DNA of 64,000 nt, from contig JANQNX010000010.1 of the NCBI GenBank assembly GCA_028279365.1, positions 146,206-210,205 of the forward strand. The letters run 5' to 3'. Every line of letters starts with the position of its first letter. The first letter of the stretch is position 1. This DNA is from Gammaproteobacteria bacterium. GTDB lineage: Bacteria > Pseudomonadota > Gammaproteobacteria > Eutrophobiales > Eutrophobiaceae. This document shows, piece after piece, positions 24,898-35,221 of this stretch. The position numbers and the translations under genes are program-made. The notes beneath the pieces are model-generated. The model was not told where the DNA came from and made no database searches. It saw only the letters and a list, made by a program, of their open reading frames with translations.

Positions 24898-27222
24898 CTA
24901 TTTTATTCTCGTTAACACACTGTTTATTGCCGGTATCAGGATAATTGCCGCCAGCATATTCAGCATAAACATAAAACCCAGCAACAATCCCATGTCCGCC
25001 TGAAATTTTAATGGCGAAAAAACCCACGTTATCACGCCAACACTCAGGGTAATACCGGTAAAAATGACGCTGAAGCCGGTTGAGGAAAACGTATCCAGAC
25101 AGGCATGCTGAATATCAAGCCCCTGTCCGAGATAGTGTCGTAATCGACTAAAAATATAAATACCATAATCAACGCCAATTCCAACACCTAATGCCACCAC
25201 AGGCAAGGTATTAACCTTCAGGCCAATTTCGAACCAGACCATTAACGTATAAGCCATGACCGAGACCAGTGCCAGCGGATAGATAATGCTGATGGTTGCA
25301 ACCAGCGAGCGAAAAGTAAGAAAACATAAGAGCGTCACCACTGCATAGACATACACCAATATAGGAAACTGTACTGATTTAACCTCCTCGTTGGTCGCCG
25401 CCATCACACCCACATTACCAGTCGCCAAACGATAATTCACCTGATGATGAGGATGTTCATCTCGATAGTGCTTTACACGATCGGTGATCGCCTGAATGGT
25501 CTCCGCCTTATGATCCTTGGTAAAAATGATTATCGGCATCACGCTGCAATCACTATTCAACAAGCCTGAAGAAGTCGGAACATAGGCGACAGATTGCGCA
25601 AGTAAGGATGGGTCGCGTGGAATAACGCGCCACTTAAGACTTCCCTCATTCCAACCCGAATTGATACGTTTGACCAGCATCGGTAATGTCACAACCGATT
25701 GTACGTTAGGCGTATTCTGAATATACCAGGCGAACTGATCAATATGACTCATAATATCGTAATCAACGCATGCCTGTGCTTTGGATTCGGCAATGACAGT
25801 AATCACATCCACACCAATTGAAAAATGGCGAGCAATCGTATCCGAGTCAAGATTATAACGTGAGTCAGAATGTAACTCTGGTACCCCCTGGTGCAAGTCA
25901 CCAATCTTGACGTCTTGGGCAACCAATAGGCAATAGCAAAACAGGATCACAGATAATAACAGTATTGGAATTGCCAGCTGACGGCGGCTGATCGCAGCCA
26001 ACGTTCTCCATAGATGACTAAACTGATCTGCCCTATCGTTTAATCGCTGCTTATAGTCATCAGTCGGTACCTGGTACGATAATAAAATCGGCAACAGGAA
26101 CAGATTAGTAAGAATGATCATCGCAATACCAACACTGGCAGTGATGGCCATTTCCTGAATAATTTGGATATCGATCAGCATAATCGTGATGAACCCAACA
26201 CAGTCACTGATTAGCGCGATCATCCCGGGCACAAATAACACCCTGAAACTAGCTTGAGCAGCTTTTAAACTATTCGCACCAAGATAATAGTCCGCACGAA
26301 ACGAGCTCAGCATCTGTACGCCATGACTGACACCAATGGCAAATATCAAAAACGGAACCAGAATCGACATAGGGTCAATACCAAACCCAAGTATAGGTAA
26401 CATGCCCAGTTGCCATATCACGGCAATTAAAGAACAGAGTATAGGCAGCAATGCAAGTCTGAACGATTGAGCATAATAGACAACTAGTATTGCCGTAATA
26501 ACAAACGCAATAAAAAAGAACACCAGCACATATTTTGTCCCGGCGGTAACATCGCCAATCACCTTGGCAAAACCGATGATATGAATGGAGATATCAGCAT
26601 TCTGGTTATTTTGCCGTATTGTCTTTTCAAGTTGTTTAGCGACCTGAAAGTAGTCCAGTTTTTTTCCCGTATCCGGGTCTATTTCAAGTAATTGTGCACT
26701 GATTAATGCACCGGAAAAATCATTAGCGACCAGCTTGCCGACAATGCCTGCCTTGATAATATTTTGCTTTACCAACGCCAGACCTACTGGCGTATTTTGA
26801 AAGTCATCCGGGATCACATTACCGCCGGCGATACCATCTTCAACCACTTCCGTGTATCTCACATTAGGCGTGAACAAAGACTTAACTTTGGTCCGGTCAA
26901 CTCCATTAATAAAAAAAACTTCGTCTGTCTTTTGTTTTAATACATCAAAAAACGCTGGCGTAAAAATATCGCCCTGTTTTGACATGATTGCGATGAGAAT
27001 ACGATTGGCGCCACCAAACTCTGCCTGGTATTGCAAAAATGTTTGCATGTATTCATGTTCTAATGGCAATAATTTGTTAAAACCGGCATCAACCCTGAGA
27101 TGCGAAACCAGATATAGCATCAATATGGTTATTAACGCGAACAGGATAATGAGCAAGCGTCGATTCAAAAAAACCTTTTTTTCAATAGATAAAACTAATG
27201 AAGCAGCAGGCTTATCGTTCAT
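24898..27222 (-). CDS. RND superfamily (MMPL-type) transporter
   Basis: 774 residues. There are about 12 membrane segments in two repeated halves, each with one large periplasmic loop after the first helix. The half-conserved motifs GFGIDPMSILVPFLIFAIGVSHGVQML and LGVGIGVDYGIYIFSRLRHYL are typical of MMPL/hydrophobe exporters (predicted RND exporters related to HpnN and lipid transporters). Its neighbours are a YCF48-like protein, DUF1329 and DUF1302 proteins, a set I associate with export of lipid-like compounds. The substrate is unknown. It begins 8 bp after the YCF48-like gene. Confidence 0.9.
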   Translation of the reverse strand: MNDKPAASLVLSIEKKVFLNRRLLIILFALITILMLYLVSHLRVDAGFNKLLPLEHEYMQTFLQYQAEFGGANRILIAIMSKQGDIFTPAFFDVLKQKTDEVFFINGVDRTKVKSLFTPNVRYTEVVEDGIAGGNVIPDDFQNTPVGLALVKQNIIKAGIVGKLVANDFSGALISAQLLEIDPDTGKKLDYFQVAKQLEKTIRQNNQNADISIHIIGFAKVIGDVTAGTKYVLVFFFIAFVITAILVVYYAQSFRLALLPILCSLIAVIWQLGMLPILGFGIDPMSILVPFLIFAIGVSHGVQMLSSFRADYYLGANSLKAAQASFRVLFVPGMIALISDCVGFITIMLIDIQIIQEMAITASVGIAMIILTNLFLLPILLSYQVPTDDYKQRLNDRADQFSHLWRTLAAISRRQLAIPILLLSVILFCYCLLVAQDVKIGDLHQGVPELHSDSRYNLDSDTIARHFSIGVDVITVIAESKAQACVDYDIMSHIDQFAWYIQNTPNVQSVVTLPMLVKRINSGWNEGSLKWRVIPRDPSLLAQSVAYVPTSSGLLNSDCSVMPIIIFTKDHKAETIQAITDRVKHYRDEHPHHQVNYRLATGNVGVMAATNEEVKSVQFPILVYVYAVVTLLCFLTFRSLVATISIIYPLALVSVMAYTLMVWFEIGLKVNTLPVVALGVGIGVDYGIYIFSRLRHYLGQGLDIQHACLDTFSSTGFSVIFTGITLSVGVITWVFSPLKFQADMGLLLGFMFMLNMLAAIILIPAINSVLTRIK

Positions 27223-27230
27223 CGCGGGAT

Positions 27231-28238
27231 CTACGGTTTGGCTATCAGTTCTATTCCGTTCTCGCCAGATAGAACAAGATGCTCATCATTAACAATAACA
27301 GCAGAATAGCCATGACGGTGTCCAGTTGGAATATCAGTAAAGGATAAGCCGTTGTCATGACTCAGTAATAAGGTTCCGGATAAACCACAAATAATAACGC
27401 GTCCATCGTCCAACTTAATCGCATTCGTCAGCATGGCGTTGGTATCGGTGACAAGCTTTTGCCAAGATTGGCCCGCATCTTCACTTCGATATAGATTGCC
27501 ACCTAACCCAAAGACTAATAATTCATTATATGATAGTGCTAACACGCCAAAATAAGAGCCCGGGTAAGGCGTCGTCATGATTTGCCAGGAATGACCCGCA
27601 TCATCTGAACGAAGTACATAACCAGACTCAGCCGCAATATAAAAACGATCATTTCCTGCATACGCTAATGCATTTAAATGCAGATCAAATGGCTGGTCTG
27701 GTTCATGCTCGAAGACATCATTGTCATTAAGCTGCACTGCCTTTTTTTGCCAGTGTTCTCCAGCATCATCACTTATATACATCAAACCATAAGCACCGAT
27801 GGCAATACCCTGCTGCTGATGGTTAAACAAGACATCAAGCAATGGCGCCTCATCATCAGATCGATATACCTGCTTCCAGGTAGCACCACCGTCTGTCGTT
27901 TTTACTATTTGTCCGTGGTGACCAACGGCAACTGCAGTATTGATATCCAGCACATCTACCGCAGTTAATGTTTCAATGCTTGCAACATCAGCTTGTTGCC
28001 AATCAGATGCAGTGTCAGCGTAAAGTACATGCCCGCGTTCACCGACGCTGATAATTAATTGTCCATCAGCACTCTCATGTCTCGTTAAATCCAGCATTAA
28101 TGATGTTTCAACTAATGATGAAAAAATCGAATGTTGATTGTTTTCAGCCTGTACCGGGTTCGCAGAAAGAAAAAATAAACAAAAGAAGAACAGGATAAAG
28201 AAGACGATATCTACATGCGTTCGCATAACTGACGGCAT
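27231..28238 (-). CDS. YCF48/BNR-repeat periplasmic beta-propeller
   Basis: 335 residues. A signal peptide (about 1-31, ending VQA) is followed by repeated Asp-box (BNR) units such as TTDGGATWKQVY, SDDAGEHWQK, SDDAGHSWQIM, SEDAGQSWQKL and SHDNGLSFTD. These define a beta-propeller of the YCF48/photosystem II stability factor family. Such proteins often accompany MMPL transporters as periplasmic assembly partners. It lies in the DUF1302-DUF1329-YCF48-RND operon. Binding partner unknown. Confidence 0.88.
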   Translation of the reverse strand: MPSVMRTHVDIVFFILFFFCLFFLSANPVQAENNQHSIFSSLVETSLMLDLTRHESADGQLIISVGERGHVLYADTASDWQQADVASIETLTAVDVLDINTAVAVGHHGQIVKTTDGGATWKQVYRSDDEAPLLDVLFNHQQQGIAIGAYGLMYISDDAGEHWQKKAVQLNDNDVFEHEPDQPFDLHLNALAYAGNDRFYIAAESGYVLRSDDAGHSWQIMTTPYPGSYFGVLALSYNELLVFGLGGNLYRSEDAGQSWQKLVTDTNAMLTNAIKLDDGRVIICGLSGTLLLSHDNGLSFTDIPTGHRHGYSAVIVNDEHLVLSGENGIELIAKP

Positions 28239-28277
28239 TGAAAGAAGCGTTATTTACAAACTGAAAAAAACGGCAAA

Positions 28278-29639
28278 TTAACGTCTTCCCTGTCTTCTCA
28301 AAGCGGCCGGCGAAAAGTCATTATCATCCAATTCGACATCGAAGTTATATGGCTTGCTTTCATTATCCAGACCAAGAACCAGATAACGACCTGCCTGCAG
28401 ATCAGTGTGAACTTCCAGGGTTGTCCATAGATTGGGCACATTATAATAGTTCATCGCAAAACCCTCAGACACGCGCCAAAGCTGATCGCGATTATCGTAT
28501 TGATCAACCACCAATACCTGCCAGGAATCTTCATCGATATAAAACGTCCTGCGTTTATAGATGTGCCTGGCATCGTCTTTTAGCCGCGCTTCCACAACCC
28601 AGACCCTGTGTAACTCATAACGCGAATATTTCTGATTGATATGCAACGGAGTCATGATCTGTTTATACGTCAGCTGCGGGCTAGAGATCCGATAGTTATT
28701 GTATGGGACGTATATCTCTTTTTTGCCCACTAACTCCCAGCTGTATCTTTCAGGACTACCATTAAACATATCCAGCTGATCATTAGTGCGCATGCCATCT
28801 GTGGCCGTACCCGGATTGTCAAACGCGACGTTGGGTGCTCGCCTGACCCGACGCTGACCAGGGTTATACAACCAGGCTTTACGCGTCTCTTTCTTTTGGT
28901 TCATTGTTTCATGAACCAAAAGAATGCCCCCGGCAAGTCTCGCCGGCGCCAGCACTTCTTGCTTAAAATAACTAATAACGTTATTCATCTTTGCGGTAGT
29001 CATACCGGCATGACTGTATAAAATATTAACCTGTTCTATGAATTTAACTTCCGTGTAGTCACCGCCGCGAGTTGGTGTAATCTGGGTAATGTAACGCTCA
29101 GCACTATCCGCCCGCCATCGCAACACATGATTCCATATTGCCTCTAATCCGTTTTTTGGAATCGGGAAAGGAATACCTTCGCCGGCATTCATGACGCCAT
29201 TACCATCGGCTGTTAATTTAGCGGTGGCAGCAATACGTTTAGTCGCATCATAGATTCGTTGCGGCATGGCTGCCGTGCGGCGAGAAGTGTACACAGGCAA
29301 TTTATAGGTATCAGGATAGGTCTCGATCAAGGCCCTATGTCCGACGCTCAGTTTATCGGTATGCTGTGCGAGGTTATTACTATCAATAGTAAAAAGAACC
29401 GCATCATCCGGAAACGGATCATCATAATACGCACCAGGCTGGTAGCTATTAGGAGGAGTGGCTAAGCCGCCGTCCCAGGCAGGAATGCTTCCATCGGCAT
29501 TTGCACCGATCTCGCCACCCAGCGGCGTAAGATCGTTTCCTAGTCGGGCGATTTGTTCAGCGCTTATCTCGGCATAAGAAGACAGTGGCGATAACAGTAA
29601 ATAAGCAAGCGTTACTGTCCATATTTTTCTCATAGTCAT
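28278..29639 (-). CDS. DUF1329 outer-membrane lipoprotein-sorting-like protein
   Basis: 453 residues. A signal peptide (about 1-24, ending SYA) is followed by the DUF1329 hallmark LTPLGGEIGANADGSIPAWDGG. The C-terminal half resembles a LolA/LolB-like beta-barrel-half fold (RAWLYNPGQRRVRRAPNVAFDNPGT, RRTFYIDEDSWQVLVVDQYDNRDQLWRV). DUF1329 proteins are usually encoded with DUF1302 proteins and MMPL transporters, as here. A role in moving a hydrophobic compound across the periplasm is plausible but unproven. Confidence 0.88.
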   Translation of the reverse strand: MTMRKIWTVTLAYLLLSPLSSYAEISAEQIARLGNDLTPLGGEIGANADGSIPAWDGGLATPPNSYQPGAYYDDPFPDDAVLFTIDSNNLAQHTDKLSVGHRALIETYPDTYKLPVYTSRRTAAMPQRIYDATKRIAATAKLTADGNGVMNAGEGIPFPIPKNGLEAIWNHVLRWRADSAERYITQITPTRGGDYTEVKFIEQVNILYSHAGMTTAKMNNVISYFKQEVLAPARLAGGILLVHETMNQKKETRKAWLYNPGQRRVRRAPNVAFDNPGTATDGMRTNDQLDMFNGSPERYSWELVGKKEIYVPYNNYRISSPQLTYKQIMTPLHINQKYSRYELHRVWVVEARLKDDARHIYKRRTFYIDEDSWQVLVVDQYDNRDQLWRVSEGFAMNYYNVPNLWTTLEVHTDLQAGRYLVLGLDNESKPYNFDVELDDNDFSPAALRRQGRR

Positions 29640-29647
29640 AGTCCTGA

Positions 29648-31465
29648 TTAGAATGCATATTTTATGCTAAATGCCATGAAGTCTCTGTCATTAAGCAAAT
29701 TAAATCTTCCCGCTCCAAAAAAACCGGTATAGCTGATATCAGCTATCCATTCATTTTGATAAGTCGCGGTCATCCCCAACGTCAGTGCCTTTCTACCCTG
29801 GATAAAATTACCACCGGGTCCAGGCGATACGCCTTGCAAATCATGTTGCCAGGAAAACCGGGGTTGTAAATTTATTGCACCGAATAATGCGTTGTTATAA
29901 TCCAGCCGTCCGGCCAGCCGATAACCATACGAAGTCGCATCGGCAAAACGTTTAAAATCTTCAGCAGCTTTACCAGCGTGGCCTTGATTAGTACCACTAT
30001 GAGCCGGATTACCGCTGGTATTGGTACCAGGACCATTCAAGCGCAGACTGCCTTTGCTGGGCATACCGTGTACATGGGAAATAGCAAACTCGCCTAGCAG
30101 CACACCCTGTTGTGCCTTTAATATGGGACCAAACAGTTTGGTTGCGGTAAATTGAAACTGACTGTAGTTACGCTCAATAAAACCATTGATATTTTGCCGC
30201 GTGCTGGCAGCAGACAGGTTAGCAACCTGATTCACATTAAACGGCAAGGCTGCACCACCTGCGATCGCACTATCCAACGGCGTCAATGCAGCAAATAATA
30301 ATTCGACATCATCAATCTGCAGCGGCACATCATGTTTAAAAGAATATTCGCCCTGTAACGCGATACCGGAATTGCCCACTTCTGTATTAAAACTGAAACC
30401 CAGCATCTGGATGTCGTCTGGATATTCCAGAAAATAGTTTGCTGTTGCTGCGTATTGACTGATACCTAATGCCGTATTACCACCACCAATTGTAGTCGCG
30501 CCTTGAGTAATTCCTGCTGCGGTCCCCGTAGTCGCGCTAATTAATGGTAAGCGGCTATGGTAATTAACAAAGAATAAGCCGAATTCAGTATCGTTTAATT
30601 CAGGCGCGAAGGCTCGCAACGCAAACCCGAACTGGCCGCCCTGACGCGGTCTGCTTTCAACGCCGCTGCTTACGGCTAATAACGTTTCAAGATCGGACGC
30701 ATCACCAAAGCCCAAAAACACATTACTGCCACCATCAGGCGCAAAATCATTGGTGCTAAAAAATGTCCCAACTGGTTCCGCTTCAGTCTCTTCCTGGTCG
30801 TATTGATAAAACGCCTCAACCGAAAGGTTACTGGTCAGCCCCAAGGTGCCCCAGATCATACCGACGGGTAATAAGGCCTCGCGCAATTCGGCACCAGGCG
30901 TGCGCAACCGGGCCACATCAATAGGATTGATGATATTAATACCGTTCTGAATAAAGGTACTCTCGCCCCAGCTGACTACCTGCTCACCGACTCTTATTTC
31001 CCCGGGCATATTACCGATATCAAATGCTGTCCATGCGTATAAATCCCTGATAAAAAAGTTTTGGTCGGCAAGACGTTTGGCCCGAGAACTCAGCGGCGTA
31101 CGTTCGGTATTTTCTATCGTGAGATCGGTAAAGCCATTACCTCGGAAAAATATGCCAAAGCTATCTTTATAGGCAATATCAAGCTCGGTATTAAACCTGG
31201 CGTTGGCGCTGACCAGACCGGGATCATAGTTCAGGTTGCCATCATCATTGTTAACAGAAAAGGCATTACCGCCATTTGCAGTACCAATCAGATCCAGCGA
31301 GCGTGATTGTATTCGGTAAAGGTGTCCGTAAGTAAGGGTGGTGTCGATACTACCTTGAATGTCACCAGAATCGATTTCCAGTGCGGCCGTATTAAATCCA
31401 AGGCCAAGCAAAAACAGCAAACATATAACTCGATTGTTTGACGGGTGATGACACTTATCGTTCAT
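29648..31465 (-). CDS. DUF1302 outer-membrane protein
   Basis: About 605 residues from the ATG at 31465, chosen because AGGAGG precedes it and it gives a clean signal peptide (MNDKCHH...FNTAALE). A GTG at 31486 would add seven residues. The body is rich in alternating beta strands and ends with Phe (FSIKYAF), as expected for an outer-membrane barrel. Family phrases include GEQVVSWGESTFIQNGINIINPIDVARLRTPGAE. It is the first gene of the four-gene DUF1302-DUF1329-YCF48-RND operon and could be its outer-membrane channel. Confidence 0.88.
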   Translation of the reverse strand: MNDKCHHPSNNRVICLLFLLGLGFNTAALEIDSGDIQGSIDTTLTYGHLYRIQSRSLDLIGTANGGNAFSVNNDDGNLNYDPGLVSANARFNTELDIAYKDSFGIFFRGNGFTDLTIENTERTPLSSRAKRLADQNFFIRDLYAWTAFDIGNMPGEIRVGEQVVSWGESTFIQNGINIINPIDVARLRTPGAELREALLPVGMIWGTLGLTSNLSVEAFYQYDQEETEAEPVGTFFSTNDFAPDGGSNVFLGFGDASDLETLLAVSSGVESRPRQGGQFGFALRAFAPELNDTEFGLFFVNYHSRLPLISATTGTAAGITQGATTIGGGNTALGISQYAATANYFLEYPDDIQMLGFSFNTEVGNSGIALQGEYSFKHDVPLQIDDVELLFAALTPLDSAIAGGAALPFNVNQVANLSAASTRQNINGFIERNYSQFQFTATKLFGPILKAQQGVLLGEFAISHVHGMPSKGSLRLNGPGTNTSGNPAHSGTNQGHAGKAAEDFKRFADATSYGYRLAGRLDYNNALFGAINLQPRFSWQHDLQGVSPGPGGNFIQGRKALTLGMTATYQNEWIADISYTGFFGAGRFNLLNDRDFMAFSIKYAF

Positions 31466-31559
31466 GGTGCCCCAAGCCTCCTGCACATTAACGAGCGTGC
31501 ATTATTATAGTAGTGACGCACTTCCTGGCGCAGTAAAACAATGTCTGTCACAGTCGGCA

Positions 31560-32852
31560 TTACATGTCTTGAGAGATCCTTTCAGTGGTGGCAGAAAGCC
31601 GGTAAATCAGCGTCCTCAAGAAAACCTTTAAAAACCTCACCTGACAATTTAACGATACTTGCGAGATAACGGTCGAATTTATTTTCATCAACGCAGTCGT
31701 ATCACGGGACTTTATCGAGGCAGTACGTTTGGTCTTGGCCAGGTAGCCCATTTCACCAAAACAATCTCCAGTTTGCAGACTTCTTATAATTGATGTGTTT
31801 TTCATTACGTCTACGGTGCCGTCAATAATGATATAAAAGCAGTCATCCATATCGCCTTCGACAATAATATCGTCATCGGGGGCGTAATCTTGCCAGGTAC
31901 TGGCACGTAAAATCTCCCAGATCTCTGCATCAGGGAAACCGGTAAAAAATTCGAGCTTTTTAACTGAGTTAAATCGTTCCTGTTCAGAGATGTCTTCTTG
32001 CGGTTTTTCCAGATTATCAAACACACGTGACAGATCAGCGGCCAAATCCAGCCCCATCTGGTAACGCTGGCTGGCGTCTTTTTGTAATGCCTTGATAACA
32101 ATATCATTCAACACCTCTGGCAAATCCGTACGATAATCTGACATCGGTGGCGGTTCGTCATTAAGGATCTTGTTAACCAGGCTGGAGAAATTATCGGCAC
32201 GAAACGGTTGTTGCCCGGTCAACAACTCATACATCACAACACCAAGTGAGAACAGATCGGTCTGATTGGTTACATGCTCCTCACGTAATTGCTCAGGCGA
32301 CATATAACGCGGCGACCCCATCATGCCGCTCATTTGAGTAGTAGTTGAGTCGGCGTTGTAGACATGGGCAATACTAAAATCACCAATCTTTACATCCTGA
32401 TCAGGAGAAAACAGGATATTCGACGGTTTGATATCGCGATGCACCACGCCTTGTCGGTGAGCATAATCCAGCGCCTTGGCGCATTTGAAAATGATTTCTA
32501 CCACTTTATCGACCGGTAACAAATTTTCAGTCGTGCAGTAGGGCTTGAGCGTATTCCCACCCTCAATGTACTCCATGACAATGTAACAATCGTCATCATC
32601 AACACCGGCATCGAAGATATTTATAATATTCGGGTGGGTGAGTAAACCGGCAGTATGCGCCTCGTTAAAAAACATTTTGCGATAGCGCGCACCGGATTCA
32701 GGGTCATTTAGGGAATCCAGAAACGCCACTTTGATCGCAACCTGTCTGTCGATATAAGGGTCATGTCCTAAATAGACGACACCCATACTGCCACGATCAA
32801 TCTCGTCTTTAACTTCGTATTTACCTAATTTTGTTAGAGGCGTATCAGACAT
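31560..32852 (-). CDS. Ser/Thr protein kinase with C-terminal cNMP-binding domain
   Basis: 430 residues. The N-terminal Hanks kinase domain (about 10-275) has a Gly loop RGSMGVVYLG, Lys in VAIKVA and the catalytic HRDIKPSN. The Mg motif is DFS instead of DFG, and the activation segment is GSPRYMSPEQ. The C-terminal cyclic-nucleotide-binding-like domain (about 300-425) is recognised by GDCFGEMGYLAKTKRTASI. No membrane segment is seen, so it is cytoplasmic. It would phosphorylate proteins in response to a bound ligand, though ligand binding is inferred from fold. It is closely related to the gene at 35222-36511. Confidence 0.92.
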   Translation of the reverse strand: MSDTPLTKLGKYEVKDEIDRGSMGVVYLGHDPYIDRQVAIKVAFLDSLNDPESGARYRKMFFNEAHTAGLLTHPNIINIFDAGVDDDDCYIVMEYIEGGNTLKPYCTTENLLPVDKVVEIIFKCAKALDYAHRQGVVHRDIKPSNILFSPDQDVKIGDFSIAHVYNADSTTTQMSGMMGSPRYMSPEQLREEHVTNQTDLFSLGVVMYELLTGQQPFRADNFSSLVNKILNDEPPPMSDYRTDLPEVLNDIVIKALQKDASQRYQMGLDLAADLSRVFDNLEKPQEDISEQERFNSVKKLEFFTGFPDAEIWEILRASTWQDYAPDDDIIVEGDMDDCFYIIIDGTVDVMKNTSIIRSLQTGDCFGEMGYLAKTKRTASIKSRDTTALMKINSTVISQVSLNCQVRFLKVFLRTLIYRLSATTERISQDM

Positions 32853-33017
32853 GATGGTTTTCTATATCAATGTGCGCTGCAACATTCTGCCAAAACTGTT
32901 GTAAGCATTATTCTTTAATGTTGCATACTAAAGTATCTGTCAGGTTTTGAATAGCAAAGAAAACGTCTATTATTCGTACCAACAAAATAAATAAAAACAA
33001 CAAATTCCAGCATAGTA

Positions 33018-33045
33018 TTGACCCCTCGAATCAGAAAACTATACT
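33018..33045 (+). promoter_or_regulatory. Sigma-70-type promoter for CBS-pgi
   Basis: TTGACC (33018-33023), a 16-base spacer, then TATACT (33040-33045). It lies 60 bp upstream of the CBS-protein start, which has its own ACGGAGATA site. Confidence 0.55.
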
Positions 33046-33105
33046 GAATTAACACTACTGTGTTTGAGTGTTTGATTTTCGGTTCGAACTGTACGGAGAT
33101 AACCA

Positions 33106-33546
33106 ATGACAACAACGGTAAATCAGCTTCTGAATTCAAAGCCTAATACCCTCTTTTCCATAGAACCGCAGATGACGGTTTATGATGCCATTACCATGAT
33201 GAATGAAAAGAAAGTGGGGGCACTGCCGGTAATAAAAGATAATGTACTAATGGGTATCATTTCAGAACGCGACTACACAAGAAAAGTGATCCTGAATAAT
33301 CTCAGTTCAAAACAAACCAAGGTCAGTGACATTATGACTGACAGTGTCAAAACCGTGAAACCCAACCAAACGGTGGACGAATGCCTGGTGATTATGTCGA
33401 CCAATCATATTCGGCATTTACCGGTTGTTGATGATAACGACAAACCCATCAGTGTATTGTCGGTCATGGATGTAGTAAAAAATATTATCGTAGAAAAAGA
33501 ATTTATTATTGAACAACTGGAGCATTACATTACTGACACAGCCTAG
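33106..33546 (+). CDS. Two-CBS-domain protein
   Basis: 146 residues composed of two CBS domains (about 8-70 and 76-140). Key phrases are DAITMMNEKKVGALPVIKDNVLMGIISERDYTRKV and VDECLVIMSTNHIRHLPVVDDND. CBS pairs bind adenosine nucleotides and act as regulatory modules; stand-alone forms usually control a partner. It sits 102 bp upstream of pgi under a shared promoter and is flanked by two kinases, so it may sense energy state for this locus. No partner is proven. Confidence 0.9.
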   Translation: MTTTVNQLLNSKPNTLFSIEPQMTVYDAITMMNEKKVGALPVIKDNVLMGIISERDYTRKVILNNLSSKQTKVSDIMTDSVKTVKPNQTVDECLVIMSTNHIRHLPVVDDNDKPISVLSVMDVVKNIIVEKEFIIEQLEHYITDTA

Positions 33547-33648
33547 TGTTTCGGATAAAGCCTCAAGTTTTAGAGACATTACGTATCAGTTGCAGATAGC
33601 TTCACGTAAATTTTTCAATCCAAGTCATCTTCACAAGCTTTAACTGAT

Positions 33649-35217
33649 ATGCCAACACGCAACGAACTTTGGCAGAACCTGCTTACGCATAGTCAAACCA
33701 TGCGCAACCTGCATATGCGCGATTTATTCAAGCATGATACAAATCGTGCCAGCAATTATTCGCTGGAATGGTCGTCATTATTTCTGGATTACTCAAAAAA
33801 TATAATCACCCAGGACACCCTGGCATTGCTGTTTGAATTTGCCCACAGTTGTCAACTCGAGCAACGTGTCAAGGATATGTTTCAAGGTAAAAAAATTAAC
33901 ACGACTGAAGACCGCGCTGTGTTACACAGTGCATTGCGATGTCCGGCTAATAAAACCGTGATGCTGAATAATGTCAATATTATCCCGGAGGTACATCATC
34001 AATTACAAAGAATTAAAAGCTTTGTCGACTCAGTGCATACCGGGAAACTGACAGGCTGGACCGGTAAACCTCTTGATACGTTTGTGAACATAGGTATTGG
34101 TGGCTCTGATCTTGGCCCGAAACTGGTCGTCGATGCACTTGATGTATTTCGCATTAACAACACTCGCTCCTATTTTATTTCCAACGTGGATTATCAGCAG
34201 ATTAACGAGCTAATAGATGTGATCAATCCAGAGACCACATTATTTATCGTTTCGTCTAAATCATTTTCTACACTGGAAACGCGAACCAATGCAGAAAGCT
34301 TGTTGAGTTGGATGCAACAATCTGGCTGCAATGCGATCGACAAACACTTTATCGCGATCAGCTCAAATATCGACGCTGCGTCAGCATTTGGTATTGCGCC
34401 TAACAATGTATTCTCGCTGTGGGACTGGGTCGGCGGACGGTTTTCATTATGGTCAGCAACCGGAATGCCAATCGCGCTGGCACTGGGTTATGACAATTAT
34501 GAAAAACTGCTGGCCGGCGCGCATGCCATGGATAGACACTTTACTGAAACAGACCTGGAACAAAATATGCCGGTGATTATGGCACTGCTCGATGTCTGGT
34601 ATCGTAACTTTTTTGATACTGCCAGCCAGGCCTTCGTGCCTTACGATGAGTCATTACGACTGTTACCTGAGTACTTGTCGCAACTGTTTATGGAAAGCAA
34701 TGGCAAATCTGCCAACATGGATGATCAATTAATTGATTACGATACGATGCCAATCACCTGGGGCTCGTCCGGCACTAATGCCCAACATGCTTTTTTTCAA
34801 TTATTACATCAAGGTACCCAGTTGGTACCGGTTGAATTCCTGGCAGCGATGTCAAAGCCGGGAGACAAGCAGCATCACGACTTGTTAATCGCTAATTGTT
34901 TTGCACAAAGCCAGGCACTGATGCAAGGAGAAGAAACAACGACACCATATAATTATTTCCCTGGCAACAAACCTAGTAATACACTGCTCTATGCCGAGAT
35001 GAATCCGGAAACATTAGGCAAACTGCTGGCGTTGTACGAGCACCGCACTTTTGTTCAGGGCATATTATGGAATATTAACTCATTCGACCAGTGGGGCGTC
35101 GAACTCGGAAAAAAACTGGCTAGCTCTATCTACGAAACTATTAATTCTGAAACGATAGACCAGGATACCGATTCATCCACTGCCAATTTGATCGCGCATT
35201 ATAAAAAATTGCGGTAA
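33649..35217 (+). CDS. pgi: Glucose-6-phosphate isomerase
   Basis: 522 residues, normal for the bacterial long form. It interconverts glucose 6-phosphate and fructose 6-phosphate in the cytoplasm. It shows the family motifs GIGGSDLGPKLVVDAL (about 147-162), the DWVGGRFSLWSATGMPIAL signature, the catalytic Glu region MESNGKS and the second signature QWGVELGKKLASSIYE near the C-terminus. It stops 4 bp before the convergent second kinase gene. Confidence 0.97.
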   Translation: MPTRNELWQNLLTHSQTMRNLHMRDLFKHDTNRASNYSLEWSSLFLDYSKNIITQDTLALLFEFAHSCQLEQRVKDMFQGKKINTTEDRAVLHSALRCPANKTVMLNNVNIIPEVHHQLQRIKSFVDSVHTGKLTGWTGKPLDTFVNIGIGGSDLGPKLVVDALDVFRINNTRSYFISNVDYQQINELIDVINPETTLFIVSSKSFSTLETRTNAESLLSWMQQSGCNAIDKHFIAISSNIDAASAFGIAPNNVFSLWDWVGGRFSLWSATGMPIALALGYDNYEKLLAGAHAMDRHFTETDLEQNMPVIMALLDVWYRNFFDTASQAFVPYDESLRLLPEYLSQLFMESNGKSANMDDQLIDYDTMPITWGSSGTNAQHAFFQLLHQGTQLVPVEFLAAMSKPGDKQHHDLLIANCFAQSQALMQGEETTTPYNYFPGNKPSNTLLYAEMNPETLGKLLALYEHRTFVQGILWNINSFDQWGVELGKKLASSIYETINSETIDQDTDSSTANLIAHYKKLR

Positions 35218-35221
35218 TCAT

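Noticed and set aside
24655..24915. 86-codon rightward frame between two leftward genes
   Set aside because: It overlaps the start of the ABC gene and the end of the RND gene, has no ribosome binding site and no recognisable features; the gap is more likely the promoter region of the ABC operon.
32915..33139. 74-codon leftward frame upstream of the CBS gene
   Set aside because: It is antisense to a clear promoter and to the CBS start, with no ribosome binding site.
33547..33648. Possible terminator between the CBS gene and pgi
   Set aside because: No stable stem with a T tract was found, so the two genes are probably co-transcribed.
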